Below are positions 29,513 to 40,092 of a stretch of 64,000 nt of DNA, in pieces. Each line of letters opens with the position of its first letter. The first letter of the stretch is position 1. The stretch spans positions 27,840,501 through 27,904,500 of the forward strand of contig NC_079879.1 of assembly GCF_029227915.1 (NCBI RefSeq), written 5' to 3'. The notes under the pieces were generated by a model. It was not told where the DNA came from, ran no database searches, and worked only from the letters and a program-made list of their open reading frames with translations. This DNA is from Hydractinia symbiolongicarpus (lineage: Eukaryota; Cnidaria; Hydrozoa; Anthoathecata; Hydractiniidae). The translations under genes and the position numbers were made by a program.

Positions 29513-32500
29513 AATACACCCCAGGACCAGCTAAACAACCGGCTAAGCCCATAGTACCGGGGGATATGGATATCTTCGAGAAGCAGGACATGGCCAAGAC
29601 CCGTACAGCTATCGGGAGCAAAATCGGGGAATGGTACAACTGGGTATTGCCCCCATCCTAGATGGACGCCTTCGAGAAACAGGAACTGTCGAAAAATCGT
29701 TCCATTGAAATGGATTAGAAGCAGAAATGTTACAACTGTCTGGTTGATGCTGTCCCAAAGCCTATAAAAAAGTGGGTAGGTATAGAGTGGGAGGGTATAG
29801 ACTTTCCAGCAAGCATCACAAGCATATATAAGTTTGAGGAGAACAACAAGGAGATTGTGGTAAGCGTCCTATACATAACAGAAAAAAATGATCAACATCC
29901 TACGATGGTCGTTGCACAACGGACGTACCAAAGTGGTGACCCTATTGCTTATTGAAGATGATAAAAAGACTCACTATACGGTTGTCCAAAGTTTATCGAG
30001 GTTCCTGGGCAAAGAGATTTCAAATAATAGGAATACAAATGCACTTCTGCCTAAAATGCCTAAAGGGTTTTCCCACAATCGAGTCGAGGGACAAGCATTA
30101 CAGGTACTGCATAGACCACGGGGCTGTTAAAATTATGATGCCAACAGAGGCTGAAAAATGTCTATAATACAGAGATGGCCAGAAACAATTCAAGGTGCCC
30201 TTTGCAAAAAAACGCCGACTTTAAAAGCTTATTAATACCAATGGAAGAGGATGCCAGAGAGACCAAGACTAAAAGGCTTAGCAGGCACGTACCATCTGGA
30301 TGGCGTACTTATAGCACATTTGCCTATGGGGATGTACCAGATCCCTTATTGGTGTACCGCGGCAAGGACTGCGTCACCCGCTTTGTCAACCATCTGGAGG
30401 ATGAGGTCAAAAGACTATACTGTTCCTACCCTCAGTAGGACATGCTGCCTCTAACATAGGTCCCAAAAAGAGAACATGACGAGGCATCGGAATGCCATAT
30501 CTGTCTAAAGCCCTTGGGTGACGGCAAGAATAACCGTAAAGTCATGAACCATTGCCACTATACCGCGTTATACAGGGGTGCAGCGCATAACAGCTGTAAC
30601 CTCAAATACAAGATACCCAGCCACATCCCTGTGATATTCCATAACTTATCGGGGTATGACGCCCACCTCTTCATACGGGAATTGGGTGAGAGTCACGACA
30701 CCCAGGATATTGGCTGTATTGCCGAAAACACAAAGAAATACATCAGCTTCAACGTGAAAATCAAGGTACCCCTTAGAGGTATGGGCTATGGCGATGGGGA
30801 AAAGTACAAGACAATCGAATTCAGGTTTATCGATAGGTGTCGACTCATGCCGTCCAGCCTGGATAAATTACCAAGTAACCTCATTGTTACCAACGCTGCT
30901 GGTATGAAATGTCAACAATCTGCCGATACATGTCTAGAATTCCAGAGCATAGACGCCTCATATAAGGCAAAGTTTTGGTGCGAAAGTTGTGAATCAACGA
31001 GTACCACAAAGCAGCTTAATCGAGACCAGATAAAGGCAAATGTACCATCAATGGCCAAATGTATCGACAAAGATGATGTCTTCAGGCTGATGCAGGAAAA
31101 GGCGTCTATTCGTATGAATACATGGATAGATGGCAAAAGTTTAAGGAGTTTGAGCTACCGCCAAAGGAGGCCTTTTACAGCAAGCTAAATATGAAGGACA
31201 TCAGCGACAGGGACTATACCCATGCTAAAAAAGTATGGGATGTCATTACCCCGGAGGGTGATAACGTCACCATGGGGGACTACCATGAAATCTACCTGAC
31301 CATAGACGTCCTGCTATTAGCCGACGTTTTCGAGACATTTCGAGGCGTCTGCTTGGACAATTACATCCTTGATCCCGCCCATTTCTACTCCGCACCCGGG
31401 TTGGCATGGAAGGCAGCACTCAAATTTACCGGGATCAAGCTAGAACTCCTTACGGACCCCGACATGCTATTGATGTTTGAAAAAGGTATCCGAGGAGGTA
31501 TAACACAGGCCGTACACCAAGTACATTGGAGAGCAGTACGATTCGGTGGTTGAATCCTCCTACCTTCAGTATCTCGATGCCAACAACCTATACGGATTTG
31601 CGATGCGGCAAGACTTAGCAACGGACGGCTTCAAATGGGTATCAAACGTCGAGGCATTCACGGAAAAGCGGATCGGAAAGCTCGTTGAGGATAATAAGCA
31701 TGGGTACATTATAGAGGTCGATATCGACTACCCGGAGGGACTACATGGGAAGCATAACGAGCTACCGTTCCTACCCGAACGCAAGATGGTGCATAAGGTT
31801 GAAAAATTGATACCTAATTTGGAAAACAAGAGGAAATACTTGGTCCATATCAGAGCCCTTCACGAAGCTATAAAACATGGGCTTGAGCTCAAGAAAGTGC
31901 GCAGGGTCATCCAGTTTAACCAGAAGGCATAGTTGAAAGGGTACATCGATCACAACACGAGGTTGAGAACAAACGGGAGGAAGGAGTTCGAGAAGGACTT
32001 TTGCAAGCTCATGAACCTCTCAGTGTTTGGTAAAACTATGGAGAGTATTAGAAACCACTGCAACATCCAACTGGTTACCAACGAGGAGAAGTACACGAAA
32101 CTTGTAATGAAGCCGAATTTCAAGGGTGTATATCGGTTTAGCAAGCACCTCCTAGGTGTAGAGATGGGTAAAACAGAGGTAAAAATGAACAACCATGTCT
32201 ACATCAAACCTGCCATTTTGGATATATCGAAGATGATAATGTATGAATTCGACTATGATTATATGCAGCCCAAATATGGTAGCAAGCTGCAGCTCTGTTA
32301 TATGGACACAGACAGCTTCGTATACCATATCAAGACACATGATTTTTACAACGATATTGCGCAGGACGTTGAAGCAGGCTTCGATACAAGTGCCTATAAT
32401 TCTGATGATGGAAGGCCCCTTTCTATAGGGAAAAACAAGAAAGTGGTGAGCTTGATGAAGGATGAGCTGGGTGGCAAAATCATGACAGAGTTCATTACGT

Positions 32501-32789
32501 TGAGGGCCAAGGCATACGCATATAAGAGCCTTACCAAGGAAGGCAGTGATGGAAAAGCGAAAGGCGTCAAGAGGTATGTCACCAAGAAGTCGATAACCTT
32601 CGATGTCTGGAAGAAGGCGTTGATATATACAAAACCCAAGTGCTAATCCAAAACAAGGGCCATAAGGTATACACACAGGAAGTTTTAAAGTTGGCACTAA
32701 ACAGGGCAGACGACAAACGTATCGTACAACAGGACCAGATTACAACGCTTGCCAGGGGACATTACCGCCTAGCGTCTACAGGGGAATAA
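29398..32789 (+). pseudogene. polB: Protein-primed DNA polymerase B with SAP-like N-terminus (P3)
   Basis: The ATG at 29398 opens with VKQLRDIAKSRGL and LRKAELVSLLEE, a SAP-like motif lying in the TIR. It continues through FEKQDMAKT and, with many stops in 29700-30170, into the polymerase. Then open pieces: CHICLKPL and HYTALYRGAAHNSCN (endonuclease-VII-like zinc module; the Asp-His before Cys-His is now Asn-His), HNLSGYDAHLFIREL (exonuclease), GDYHEIYLTIDVLLLADVF, motif A LQYLDANNLYGFAMRQDL, motif C LCYMDTDSFVYHI and a C-terminal part with KGVKRYVTKKSITFDVW. Catalytic Asp residues of motifs A and C are intact, but stops at about 30437, 31552, 31932 and 32643 break the gene. Confidence 0.88.
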
Positions 32790-32791
32790 GA

Positions 32792-33374
32792 ATGGAGGCA
32801 TGTCTGTATATAGCCATACTCCTACCATATGTCTTGATTGCCTACATACCTTTTCGATATCGACGTATAATAAAGATGTCGTCCGATATTGCACAAGTAT
32901 TCGACACAGCCACCTCAGCAGAATATGAAAATATCGAAAAGCCCATTGAAAAGCGTCAAATTTTAAAGGAGGCTCTTCGTGAATGTAAAGGGCATCTTTT
33001 GCCCAAAAATGCACAGAAGGCTTTGTTGACAAGGCTCTGGAGGAGGCTATCGAGGTACATACCGAGTATGCACAGTGAGAACTCCAAGAGAAAGGAAAGA
33101 AGACGGCAAAAGCCCTATTCACCCATGTTATTAGCCTATATGCCAGCATGGTAGGGAAATTTGTGAATATAGACAGCGTTGAGGAGCTAAGAGAGATATT
33201 GAGGAAGATCCTATTATTCGGGAATCCATGACTGATCTGGGGATCCTCGTATACTGCAGCATTGGGAGGTGCCTAGCAACGCTGCTTGTGGTGGGCCATA
33301 CGGCTCGGCATATGAGCAAAAAGAAGGAGAACGCTGAGGAGACCAAAGATAACAAAAATGAGCAGTGCGTGTAG
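32792..33374 (+). pseudogene. Membrane segment plus DPII-motif protein (P3)
   Basis: Starts right after polB with a hydrophobic segment (YIAILLPYVLIAYIPFRY) followed in frame by M-S-S-D-I-A-Q-V-F after a CGTATAATAAAG box. Frame changes near 33045-33110 and again near 33200 precede EEDPIIRESMTDLGILVYC and a basic tail that ends at 33374. Homologues are in P1 and P2. Confidence 0.55.
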
Positions 33375-33644
33375 TATTATCATCAATCAACAGCAGCCCG
33401 AGGCCGTAGAAAAAAATGTTGAGGTACACAAAAAGAGGGAAGAGTTGCTGCTGGCAAGAGGCTCGCCGAATGGAAGCGGCTTCGAAGGCCCCACAAGAAA
33501 GAACCAATGACGTTTAGGGAATTCCTGAGATACTTTGAGAGGGACTTAAACACCCCCGAAGCCATACTCATCCGGATAAAAGAGGCGATGGAGATCCTTG
33601 AGGACCAGGACCTTACTCTCTCCCTTGTAGAAAAGAAGAAGTAA
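33358..33644 (+). pseudogene. Small charged protein seen only in P3
   Basis: The ATG at 33358 overlaps the previous gene by 17 nt. After about 45 codons one shift is needed to continue into MTFREFLRYFERDLNTPEA and a Glu-rich helical end with VEKKK at 33644. Neither P1 nor P2 keeps a copy at the matching place. I do not recognise it. Confidence 0.4.
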
Positions 33645-33673
33645 TTTGTTATTAGTTTTAGGACTTACAACAA

Positions 33674-34014
33674 ATGAGTGAAGAAGAGAAAGAGGAGAGA
33701 GTCATTACAAAGCATCCAAAGCAACCGGGAAGAGTTGCACAGTGACATAAGTTGGCGGCGCTGATGAAGAAGAGGAAGGAAGAATGAAGCAACAAGAGGG
33801 TACTGTAGAGCCTGCAGTCAAAGCCTCTTCTGGGACCAGTACCGTACAGTTTATGGGCAGTGTACACATCTATGGGGTTGGAGCGATAACCGTGTATGCT
33901 GTGGGAGTAGGCGTCTGGTATATGATTAGCAGGGGTAAAAATGGATCCAACAAGCCTGCGGCTAATCCGGAGTCCCAACAGGGCAATACCCAGCCTATTC
34001 CAAGCATGCATTGA
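33674..34014 (+). pseudogene. Small single-pass membrane protein (P3)
   Basis: The ATG at 33674 reads M-S-E-E-E-K-E-E-R; a TGA near 33745 interrupts it. The rest is open from 33784: EGTVEPAVKASSGTSTVQFM and a membrane segment (IYGVGAITVYAVGVGVWYMI). Homologous to 24547-24847. Confidence 0.5.
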
Positions 34015-34041
34015 ATTTTGCTAGAAAATGATACTAATAAA

Positions 34042-34278
34042 ATGGCAACAAACAAACATGATGAAAACATGGGACCGAAGGAAACCATGATAATCGATGC
34101 CCTATGGGAGTCTGTCAGGCTAGTATCATATACAATTCTGATCGCTATGGGTGGAAAAAAGGCCCTAGGGGTCTCCAGGCCCGGGGCTAAAATGTATTTG
34201 GAAGATGGTCGTAAGCTAGCCGGGTATATGAGTGCGGCGATACTGTTCGATGAATATGCGATCAAGCAGGGGTGGTAA
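34042..34278 (+). CDS. Small conserved membrane protein, intact (P3)
   Basis: The ATG at 34042 is preceded by ACTAATAAA. 78 residues: MATNKHDENMGPKETMIIDA, then LWESVRLVSYTILIAMGGKK and YMSAAILFDEYAIKQGW. The best copy of the core gene also seen at 24186 and 19743. Two weak membrane stretches. Function unknown. Confidence 0.65.
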   Translation: MATNKHDENMGPKETMIIDALWESVRLVSYTILIAMGGKKALGVSRPGAKMYLEDGRKLAGYMSAAILFDEYAIKQGW

Positions 34279-34350
34279 AAAAACCATTAATAGCTCCAAA
34301 ATAGACCGCCCGGTGAAATTTCTATTTGTCATAGAGACAAGTAAAAAATA

Positions 34351-34551
34351 ATGGAAGAGGAGGACAAACAGTATTCTAAATGCCCAAAAAATCCTACCAT
34401 TGAACCAGTTCAAGTCAAAGGGCAAAAGGCAAACTACGAAAAGTTGCATTCCCTGCTTGGATCTTGGGAAGGTATTAAAAGGCAATGCCAAACACCGTAT
34501 TTACATGCAACCCCTATATGTACTAATAATTCTCTTGCAGGACGATATTAA
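34351..34551 (+). CDS. Hypothetical 66-residue protein near the P3 deletion
   Basis: The ATG follows an AAAAAATA run. The N-terminus (EEEDKQYSKCPKN) is acidic, the middle Lys-rich. It lies where the large deletion of P3 begins, so it may be a truncated gene fused to unrelated 3' codons. Not recognised. Confidence 0.3.
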   Translation: MEEEDKQYSKCPKNPTIEPVQVKGQKANYEKLHSLLGSWEGIKRQCQTPYLHATPICTNNSLAGRY

Positions 34552-34605
34552 GGCCCAGTTTAAGCCATATTGACAGTTGATACACATGCTTTATTAGTTG
34601 TACTA

Positions 34606-34632
34606 TTATCTTGCAACAATTACTGTAAGATA
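34606..34632. promoter_or_regulatory. TATCTT...AAGATA palindrome (P3)
   Basis: TATCTTGCAACA and TGTAAGATA form an imperfect hairpin homologous to 2274-2298 and 2636-2660 of P1. It marks the resumption of left-arm sequence after the P3 deletion. Confidence 0.5.
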
Positions 34633-34692
34633 ACGTTTTCAGGCCTACCTCCAATCTTTTTTGAGGACTGTCTTTTCATCTTCTGAAAAGCA

Positions 34693-35343
34693 TCAATCGA
34701 TGATCCTATCTTGATGCCAGGCTATTGGAAGAAGATCCTCCTTAATCCCGGCCTTTCCCATCTTCCTATAATAGTAGGCCTCCAGTAGTTCAAGCTCCTC
34801 ATTCCCAACAACCATATCCCATATATCCTGGGTGATAAACCAGACCGGCACATACCTGAGCATCCGGGGTTTCCTTAAAATGACCCTGTTACACATGTCT
34901 TGCGTTTTGAACTGGTCTGGTATATCCCCCAGCATGCCGGGCTTCTTTGCAACCATTTTATTGCACATACCTTGCGTTTTGAATAGATAGGGTATATATT
35001 TGATCAACCATGGATCCTTTTCAACGGCCTTATCGCATATACCTTGCGTCTTGAGCTAATCTTGCATATACCTGAACAGGTGGGGATGCTTTTCAACAGC
35101 CTAATCGCACATGTCTTGCGTCATTAACCTACCGGGTGCATATTTGAGTGCAACGGGATACTTTTCAACAGCCTCCCCGCACATGTCTTGCGTTTTGAAC
35201 TTAACGGGTACATGCTTGAGTGCAAAGAGATCCCTTTGCACAATCTTGATCCATCTTGATGGCCTCTGTGGCATATCCTCCTCTAATAAGCTAACCAATT
35301 CAGCTTTACGTAGCTTATAAACCACGACTTTTTGCAATATCAC
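34693..35343 (-). pseudogene. Helical-repeat protein starting with a SAP-like segment (P3)
   Basis: On the minus strand the 5' end (from about 35340) reads KLRKAELVSLLEED, the same SAP-like segment as polB because it lies in the TIR. Then at least seven KTQDMC/KTQGMC units of 24-25 residues follow, with stops near 35103 and 35055. The 3' end has K-E-D-L-L-P-I-A-W-H-Q-D-R-I-I-D, the tail seen in P2. The longest readable version of this family in the window. Confidence 0.6.
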
Positions 35344-35429
35344 GTAATAGGGGCTTGTCGGTGACTTGTCGGTGACTTTGCCGTGACGTGCACACGCGAC
35401 TCCGCTAGAAAGAACATTTATCCATCTCT
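35270..35429. repeat. P3 right terminal inverted repeat
   Basis: The inverted partner of 29083-29188 plus 29425-29512, with an internal 236-bp gap. Confidence 0.85.
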
Positions 35430-36504
35430 ACATTTCCCTATCTCTTATACTTAGTATCATTGACTAACGACTTTATTAGGAGTTTGATGATTGTAATGAA
35501 ACATTAAACTCAGAGTCACTGTAAACATTGTGCTCTAATTTGTCTTCTCTTTAATAATAGCCGTATTTTGTCTGTGTCTCCGCGAAATCCGCGTCCCGTA
35601 ACTGAAACACGAAAATTTTAAAATGCGCACCAATACCAAATGCGATATATTTTTGTCCACTTTTTTGCGACAGGTAAATTTAAAGGACGGGCGACTCCGT
35701 GGATTTTTCCACGGGCTAACGACTAGTCTCTATAATAATAGCCGTATTCCGTCTGTCTGTTTGTGCGTCAAAAGCGACTTGTGTTAACCAAGCACGAAAT
35801 TGCGCACAGCTCTCTGATCTTTTCGCTACGCTATTTTAAAGTTTTATTCTTATTTTGTCTTTTGCGTAGTCCAAAAGTTTAATTCAATAACTTTTTTATA
35901 CAAAATTCATGGTTAATTAAATTTATATTGTTCCTTCGATGCAGTTTCTCTGTTATAAATAACTACACAGGCAAAAAACTTGCAGACAATTAACATTGCG
36001 TTGTCTATTTCATTAAAGAAGCTTTAGTTATTTGCGCCTTTGAAAGAAAATTAACAAAAACAAGTTTTTGATAATAGGAGAACTACAAATTTTAGAAGAA
36101 TTTAGTAAGTGATTTTTCGTTTCTTCTAAACATGAATTTGAATATTATTTTGTAAAATTTTGTTTCATCTTCAACCATTTTTTTTGAAACAATAAGCCTG
36201 AATGTGCTTAATTTTTTTGGCCGAAACTTATCATATCTTTAGCTGAACAAAAAGTAAGAAAATGTCAAATTTGGTTTTTTAAAAGCTCTTTTCAAGAAAG
36301 GCCTCTTTTTAAACGTCAATCAGGTCGTAAAAATGCGTCAGTTATTGTTAAATATATGAATTTTACGAGAAAGCGGAGTAACACTACTTCCGATAATCTA
36401 CACTATAAAAAAGGTATAGTTTACACTGCTTCCGCGCCTATAAGTGTATATTTCCGGGAACCATGGCTACCACAGAGTAATCTCATAACAGGTGCGCGAA
36501 ACAG

Positions 36505-36731
<227 letters not shown>

Positions 36732-39030
36732 CGCGAAAGGTGCTTCCTGTTACGAAATGTGATATATAAAGGACGGGCGACCACGTGGATTTTTCACGGG
36801 TTAACGACTAGTCTCTATAATAATAGCCGTCGTCTGTCTGTCTGTTCAAAAGGGTTACCGATATTCCTTTGATCTTTCCGCGAATTTTTAGAAAACAGGG
36901 GGTTGTTTAATCGCAAATCAAATTATTGATTAAAATAAATCCTTAAAATTAATTTATTTCTTTAATTAATTGAATTACTTTAATTTATTTCCATAAGTAA
37001 GAAAAAAAATTTAGTGATAAAAATGAATGCATTATTTTAATACGCCATTTTTAATAATAATTACCCCCGTGACCTCGATCGCCGTTTTCGCTCAGGAGCT
37101 ACAGAGAACAAATGGGACAGTTTACTGACAGTTTAACTGACTTTGTTTTGACCGCTCGCACGTGTATACCAATCAAAACGCCTTATTCTTTGAAAAACCA
37201 ATCAAGACTTTCGCAGCCTAGACATGCCAACGAAGAAACATGATGGCCATTTTAGTTTTTAAAAAGTAATGGTGGTCAGTGTTGTTTCTAAGTCTGTTTC
37301 ACCTTTTTGTCTTCTATAAGCTTTTTATATTTGTAATATTTGTTTTTTTTATGTTCTAAAATGTGAAGATAAATATACACGTTTTTTAGCTACGTACAGA
37401 TCTTAAACGCCCCAGTTTTAGGATTTTTGGCTAGGAACGAATATTTTGAAGGCTAGCTAGCTAATAGTGTAGTACAATAGCCTTACTTTTTACTAATTTT
37501 GTTTGGTATAAGAGGTTTTTCTCTAACCCAACATATCGCAATATTCTTAGCAATAAATCTTATGCTAAATGCAGTTTAGCTAGGTAGCTACATCTTTACT
37601 TATTTTCTTTAAAAAATTTTTTGCAAATAAAATGGCTGAGCAATTGCTTTAGCTGGAGGGGTAACGACAGGCTGTTTCCTGTGTTGTGATAAAGTTTTTT
37701 TGGAGAAGGGTACTGTTCACATCTGTTTGACTGTACTAAGCGGTCAGCTCAGTCTTAACAATAGCCTGTTTTTTGAAAAAGGCTGTTACGCCTATGCGGG
37801 TCAGCCCACTGTGACAATTAATTTTTAAACTTTCTTGGGAATCACGCCTGTACGAATGTCCAACAATGTTTACCTGGACTAACCGCTTAGCCCTGTGCAA
37901 GAAGCGAAGGACTGTTTCTTGTGTTTTCATTTAAATAGAGTCTGCAAGAAAGTTTTTTTCAAAAGGGTATTATCCCTATACACATGTGTAACACTATTTA
38001 ACTGTACTAAGCGCTCAGTCTGGTGTCACGATTAATTTTTTAACTTTTACAAAAACTTATTCCGCAAAAAAAGATAATATTGACCGATTGTTTTTGCTAT
38101 GACAGAGTCACAACAGTTGTAAACTGTGTTTTTATTTCAGCCTTTGTTGCGGGAAAGTTATTTTTTGAAAAATATGTTACAGTCGCAACACTATAATTTT
38201 GTGTGCGTTTCACTTGATTTACGACATACTGCATACCTGTACTAAAGCGCTCCACCTGACTGTGCCGCAAGTTTACAGTTCTGTTCTTTTTAAGCGCTCC
38301 TTAGGGCGTTCAACAACAGTTACTTGTGGCTCATCCCGGCGATTCGACGCCGGGTTTCCCGGCTAGTCTCTATAATAATAGCCGTTGTCTGTCTGTCTCT
38401 GCGCAACATGGCGGAGCAAGTAGCGAGACCTGCCGAAAATCCCCGCGGTCCTGCAGCTTTAAATCCCCGCGGCCTTGAACTTTTATTTCGAATCCCCGGC
38501 ACACCCCGTTTTTTTACTGGCCTTGCTTTGCCGCTCACGCGTAATAAACCAATCACGAGGCTCCATTTTCACTAATGACCAATCCAAGTGCTTCGCGGCC
38601 TCAACATGCCAACAGGAGGAAAGATGCTACCCCTACGAAGGACATTGTAGTTTGGAAGTGATGGTGTGAAGTTTGTATAGGTGTCCTTTCAATCCTCCTT
38701 ATTTCTTCTGAGTACTTCTTATCATATAGGACTATTTAGTTTGTTTTCACATGTTAAGGTGAATATTTCATCACGTTTTCTAGCTACGTATGAATCTTAA
38801 ACGAACAAATTTTAAGTTTTTGGCTAGCTACAAAACGTAGATTTTGGGGCAGCTAGCTGTAGCTATCTTTATTTATTCCTATTCTGTTAAAGTTTTTATT
38901 CAGTTTGGTATATTATTCTTTATTTTTATGTTGAAGTTGGGTCTACCTAGCTACCTCCTTTTAGCTACCTCTGGCTAAAAAGTGAAAGTAGCCAAATGCA
39001 GTTTGGCTGCAAGTGAAAGTAGTCAAATGG

Positions 39031-39149
39031 AGATAGATAGATAGATGTGCATATTTTACATCGCCGTCAAGAGGAATCGAACCCCAGTCTCGAACCCCAG
39101 TCTCCCGCACAGAGTACGAGAGCTATAACCACTAATCTACCGCGCCACA
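39031..39149 (-). repeat. tRNA-derived SINE, copy 1 (partial)
   Basis: The tRNA-like head (box B GGTTCGATTCC on the minus strand) joins directly to the AGAT-type tail; the body is missing. A short tandem duplication of TCGAACCCCAGTC occurs in it. Confidence 0.75.
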
Positions 39150-39202
39150 GTTTTGGAGTTTTGCTGCAACACAATTCTTAACAATTCTTATGTTAAGCTC
39201 AA

Positions 39203-39422
39203 TAGATAGATAGATAGATGTGCATATTTTACATGGCTAGCCCTACAAATATCGAGGGATATACCCTGTCTATTATTTCCAGGAGGGGCCATGGCGTAGA
39301 TGGAGAGTCCTAGAGTATTTAATGCTCATTTTGAGCTAAGCAGACCCAATTAGAGCCCGCCCTCTACTAGACAACTCCCGGCACAGAGTACGAGAGCTAT
39401 AACCACTAATCTACGGCGCCAC
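39203..39422 (-). repeat. tRNA-derived SINE, copy 2
   Basis: Reads on the minus strand as head GGCGCCGTAGATTAGTGG, part of the body and an (ATCT)n tail. The B-box half of the head is deleted. Confidence 0.75.
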
Positions 39423-39737
39423 ATGCAGTTGGCAGCGACCACTTTTATTACTGTTTTAAAAATTTAAACAGAACCAGGCTGATTTTTTTTACCTCCGCAG
39501 CGATAAGGACTTTTGGAAAATAATAGTACCCCTATGCTCATGCATAACACGAAGATTTTGAAGGCTAGCTAGCTAGAGCCTTACTTATTACTAATCTGTA
39601 AGGTCTAAGAGCTTTTTATCCTACCCAACATTGATTTTTATGTTGAGGCTGTAGCTATTTAGCTAGCTCCTATCTTTGGCTAAAGAGTGAGAGCATAAAG
39701 ATAAAAATGCAGTTTGGCTACAACAATATTCTTAAGC

Positions 39738-40092
39738 GGCGCCGTAGATTAGTGGTTATAGCTCTTGTACTCTGTGCGGGAGACCGGGGTTCGATTCCTC
39801 TTGACGGCGATTCAACATGGGCGAGTGAATGTTACCATAGCCCCGGGTTAACCCAAGCCATGTGAGGGAAATTGGGCAGATGGCACACTGTGTGGGCCGT
39901 TGGATGTTGCCGGTAGTTGTCTAGTAGAGCGCGGGCCCTAATTGGGTCTGCGCCGCTCAAAATGAGCATTAAATACTCTAGGGCTCTCCATCTAAGCCAT
40001 GGCCCCTCCTGGAAAAAATAGACAGGGTATATCCCTCGATATTTGTGAGGCTAGCCATGTAAAATATGCACATCTATCTATCTATCTATCTA
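39738..40092 (+). repeat. tRNA-derived SINE, copy 3 (most complete)
   Basis: Head 39738-39809 looks like a tRNA, with A-box-like TAGATTAGTGGTTATAG and B-box GGTTCGATTCC. Then a body of about 240 bp and an (ATCT)n tail. I do not call it a functional tRNA because the anticodon loop does not have the usual T33 and the acceptor pairing is weak. Confidence 0.8.

Larger units (their letters stand above)
29083..35429. mobile_element. P3: deleted Polinton inserted in the P1 right TIR
   Basis: A 6.3-kb element, AGAGATGGATAAATGTTC at the left and its complement at the right. TACATT occurs immediately left (29077-29082) and at the right boundary (35429-35434, first T ambiguous). It lies in the opposite orientation to P1. 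It keeps polB, the small membrane genes and the repeat-protein gene. Capsid, integrase and ATPase genes are gone, removed between about 34550 and 34690. Its TIR ends resemble P1 more than P2 (TTCTAGCGCAGTCGCC), so P3 is a close relative of P1. Confidence 0.92.
1688..35445. mobile_element. P1: outer Polinton/Maverick element, interrupted by P2 and P3
   Basis: The element begins AGAGATAGGGAAATG at 1688 and ends with the complement, CATTTCCCTATCTCT, at 35445. The last 16 bp (35430-35445) were separated from the rest of the right terminal repeat by P3. Subtracting P2 (10890-22632) and P3 (29083-35429) leaves about 15.7 kb, the usual Polinton size. Content fits the family: protein-primed polB, DD35E integrase, packaging ATPase, double-jelly-roll-type major capsid and small structural genes. 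5'-AG...CT-3' termini are typical of Polintons. The flanking hexamers TATTCC (left) and TATACT (right) match at only 4 of 6 positions, so the original target duplication is not clean. Most genes are broken. Confidence 0.9.

Noticed and set aside
39738-39809. Possible functional tRNA gene
   Set aside because: It is the head of a SINE with a body and (ATCT)n tail, and the cloverleaf is poor. Two further copies are inverted and broken.
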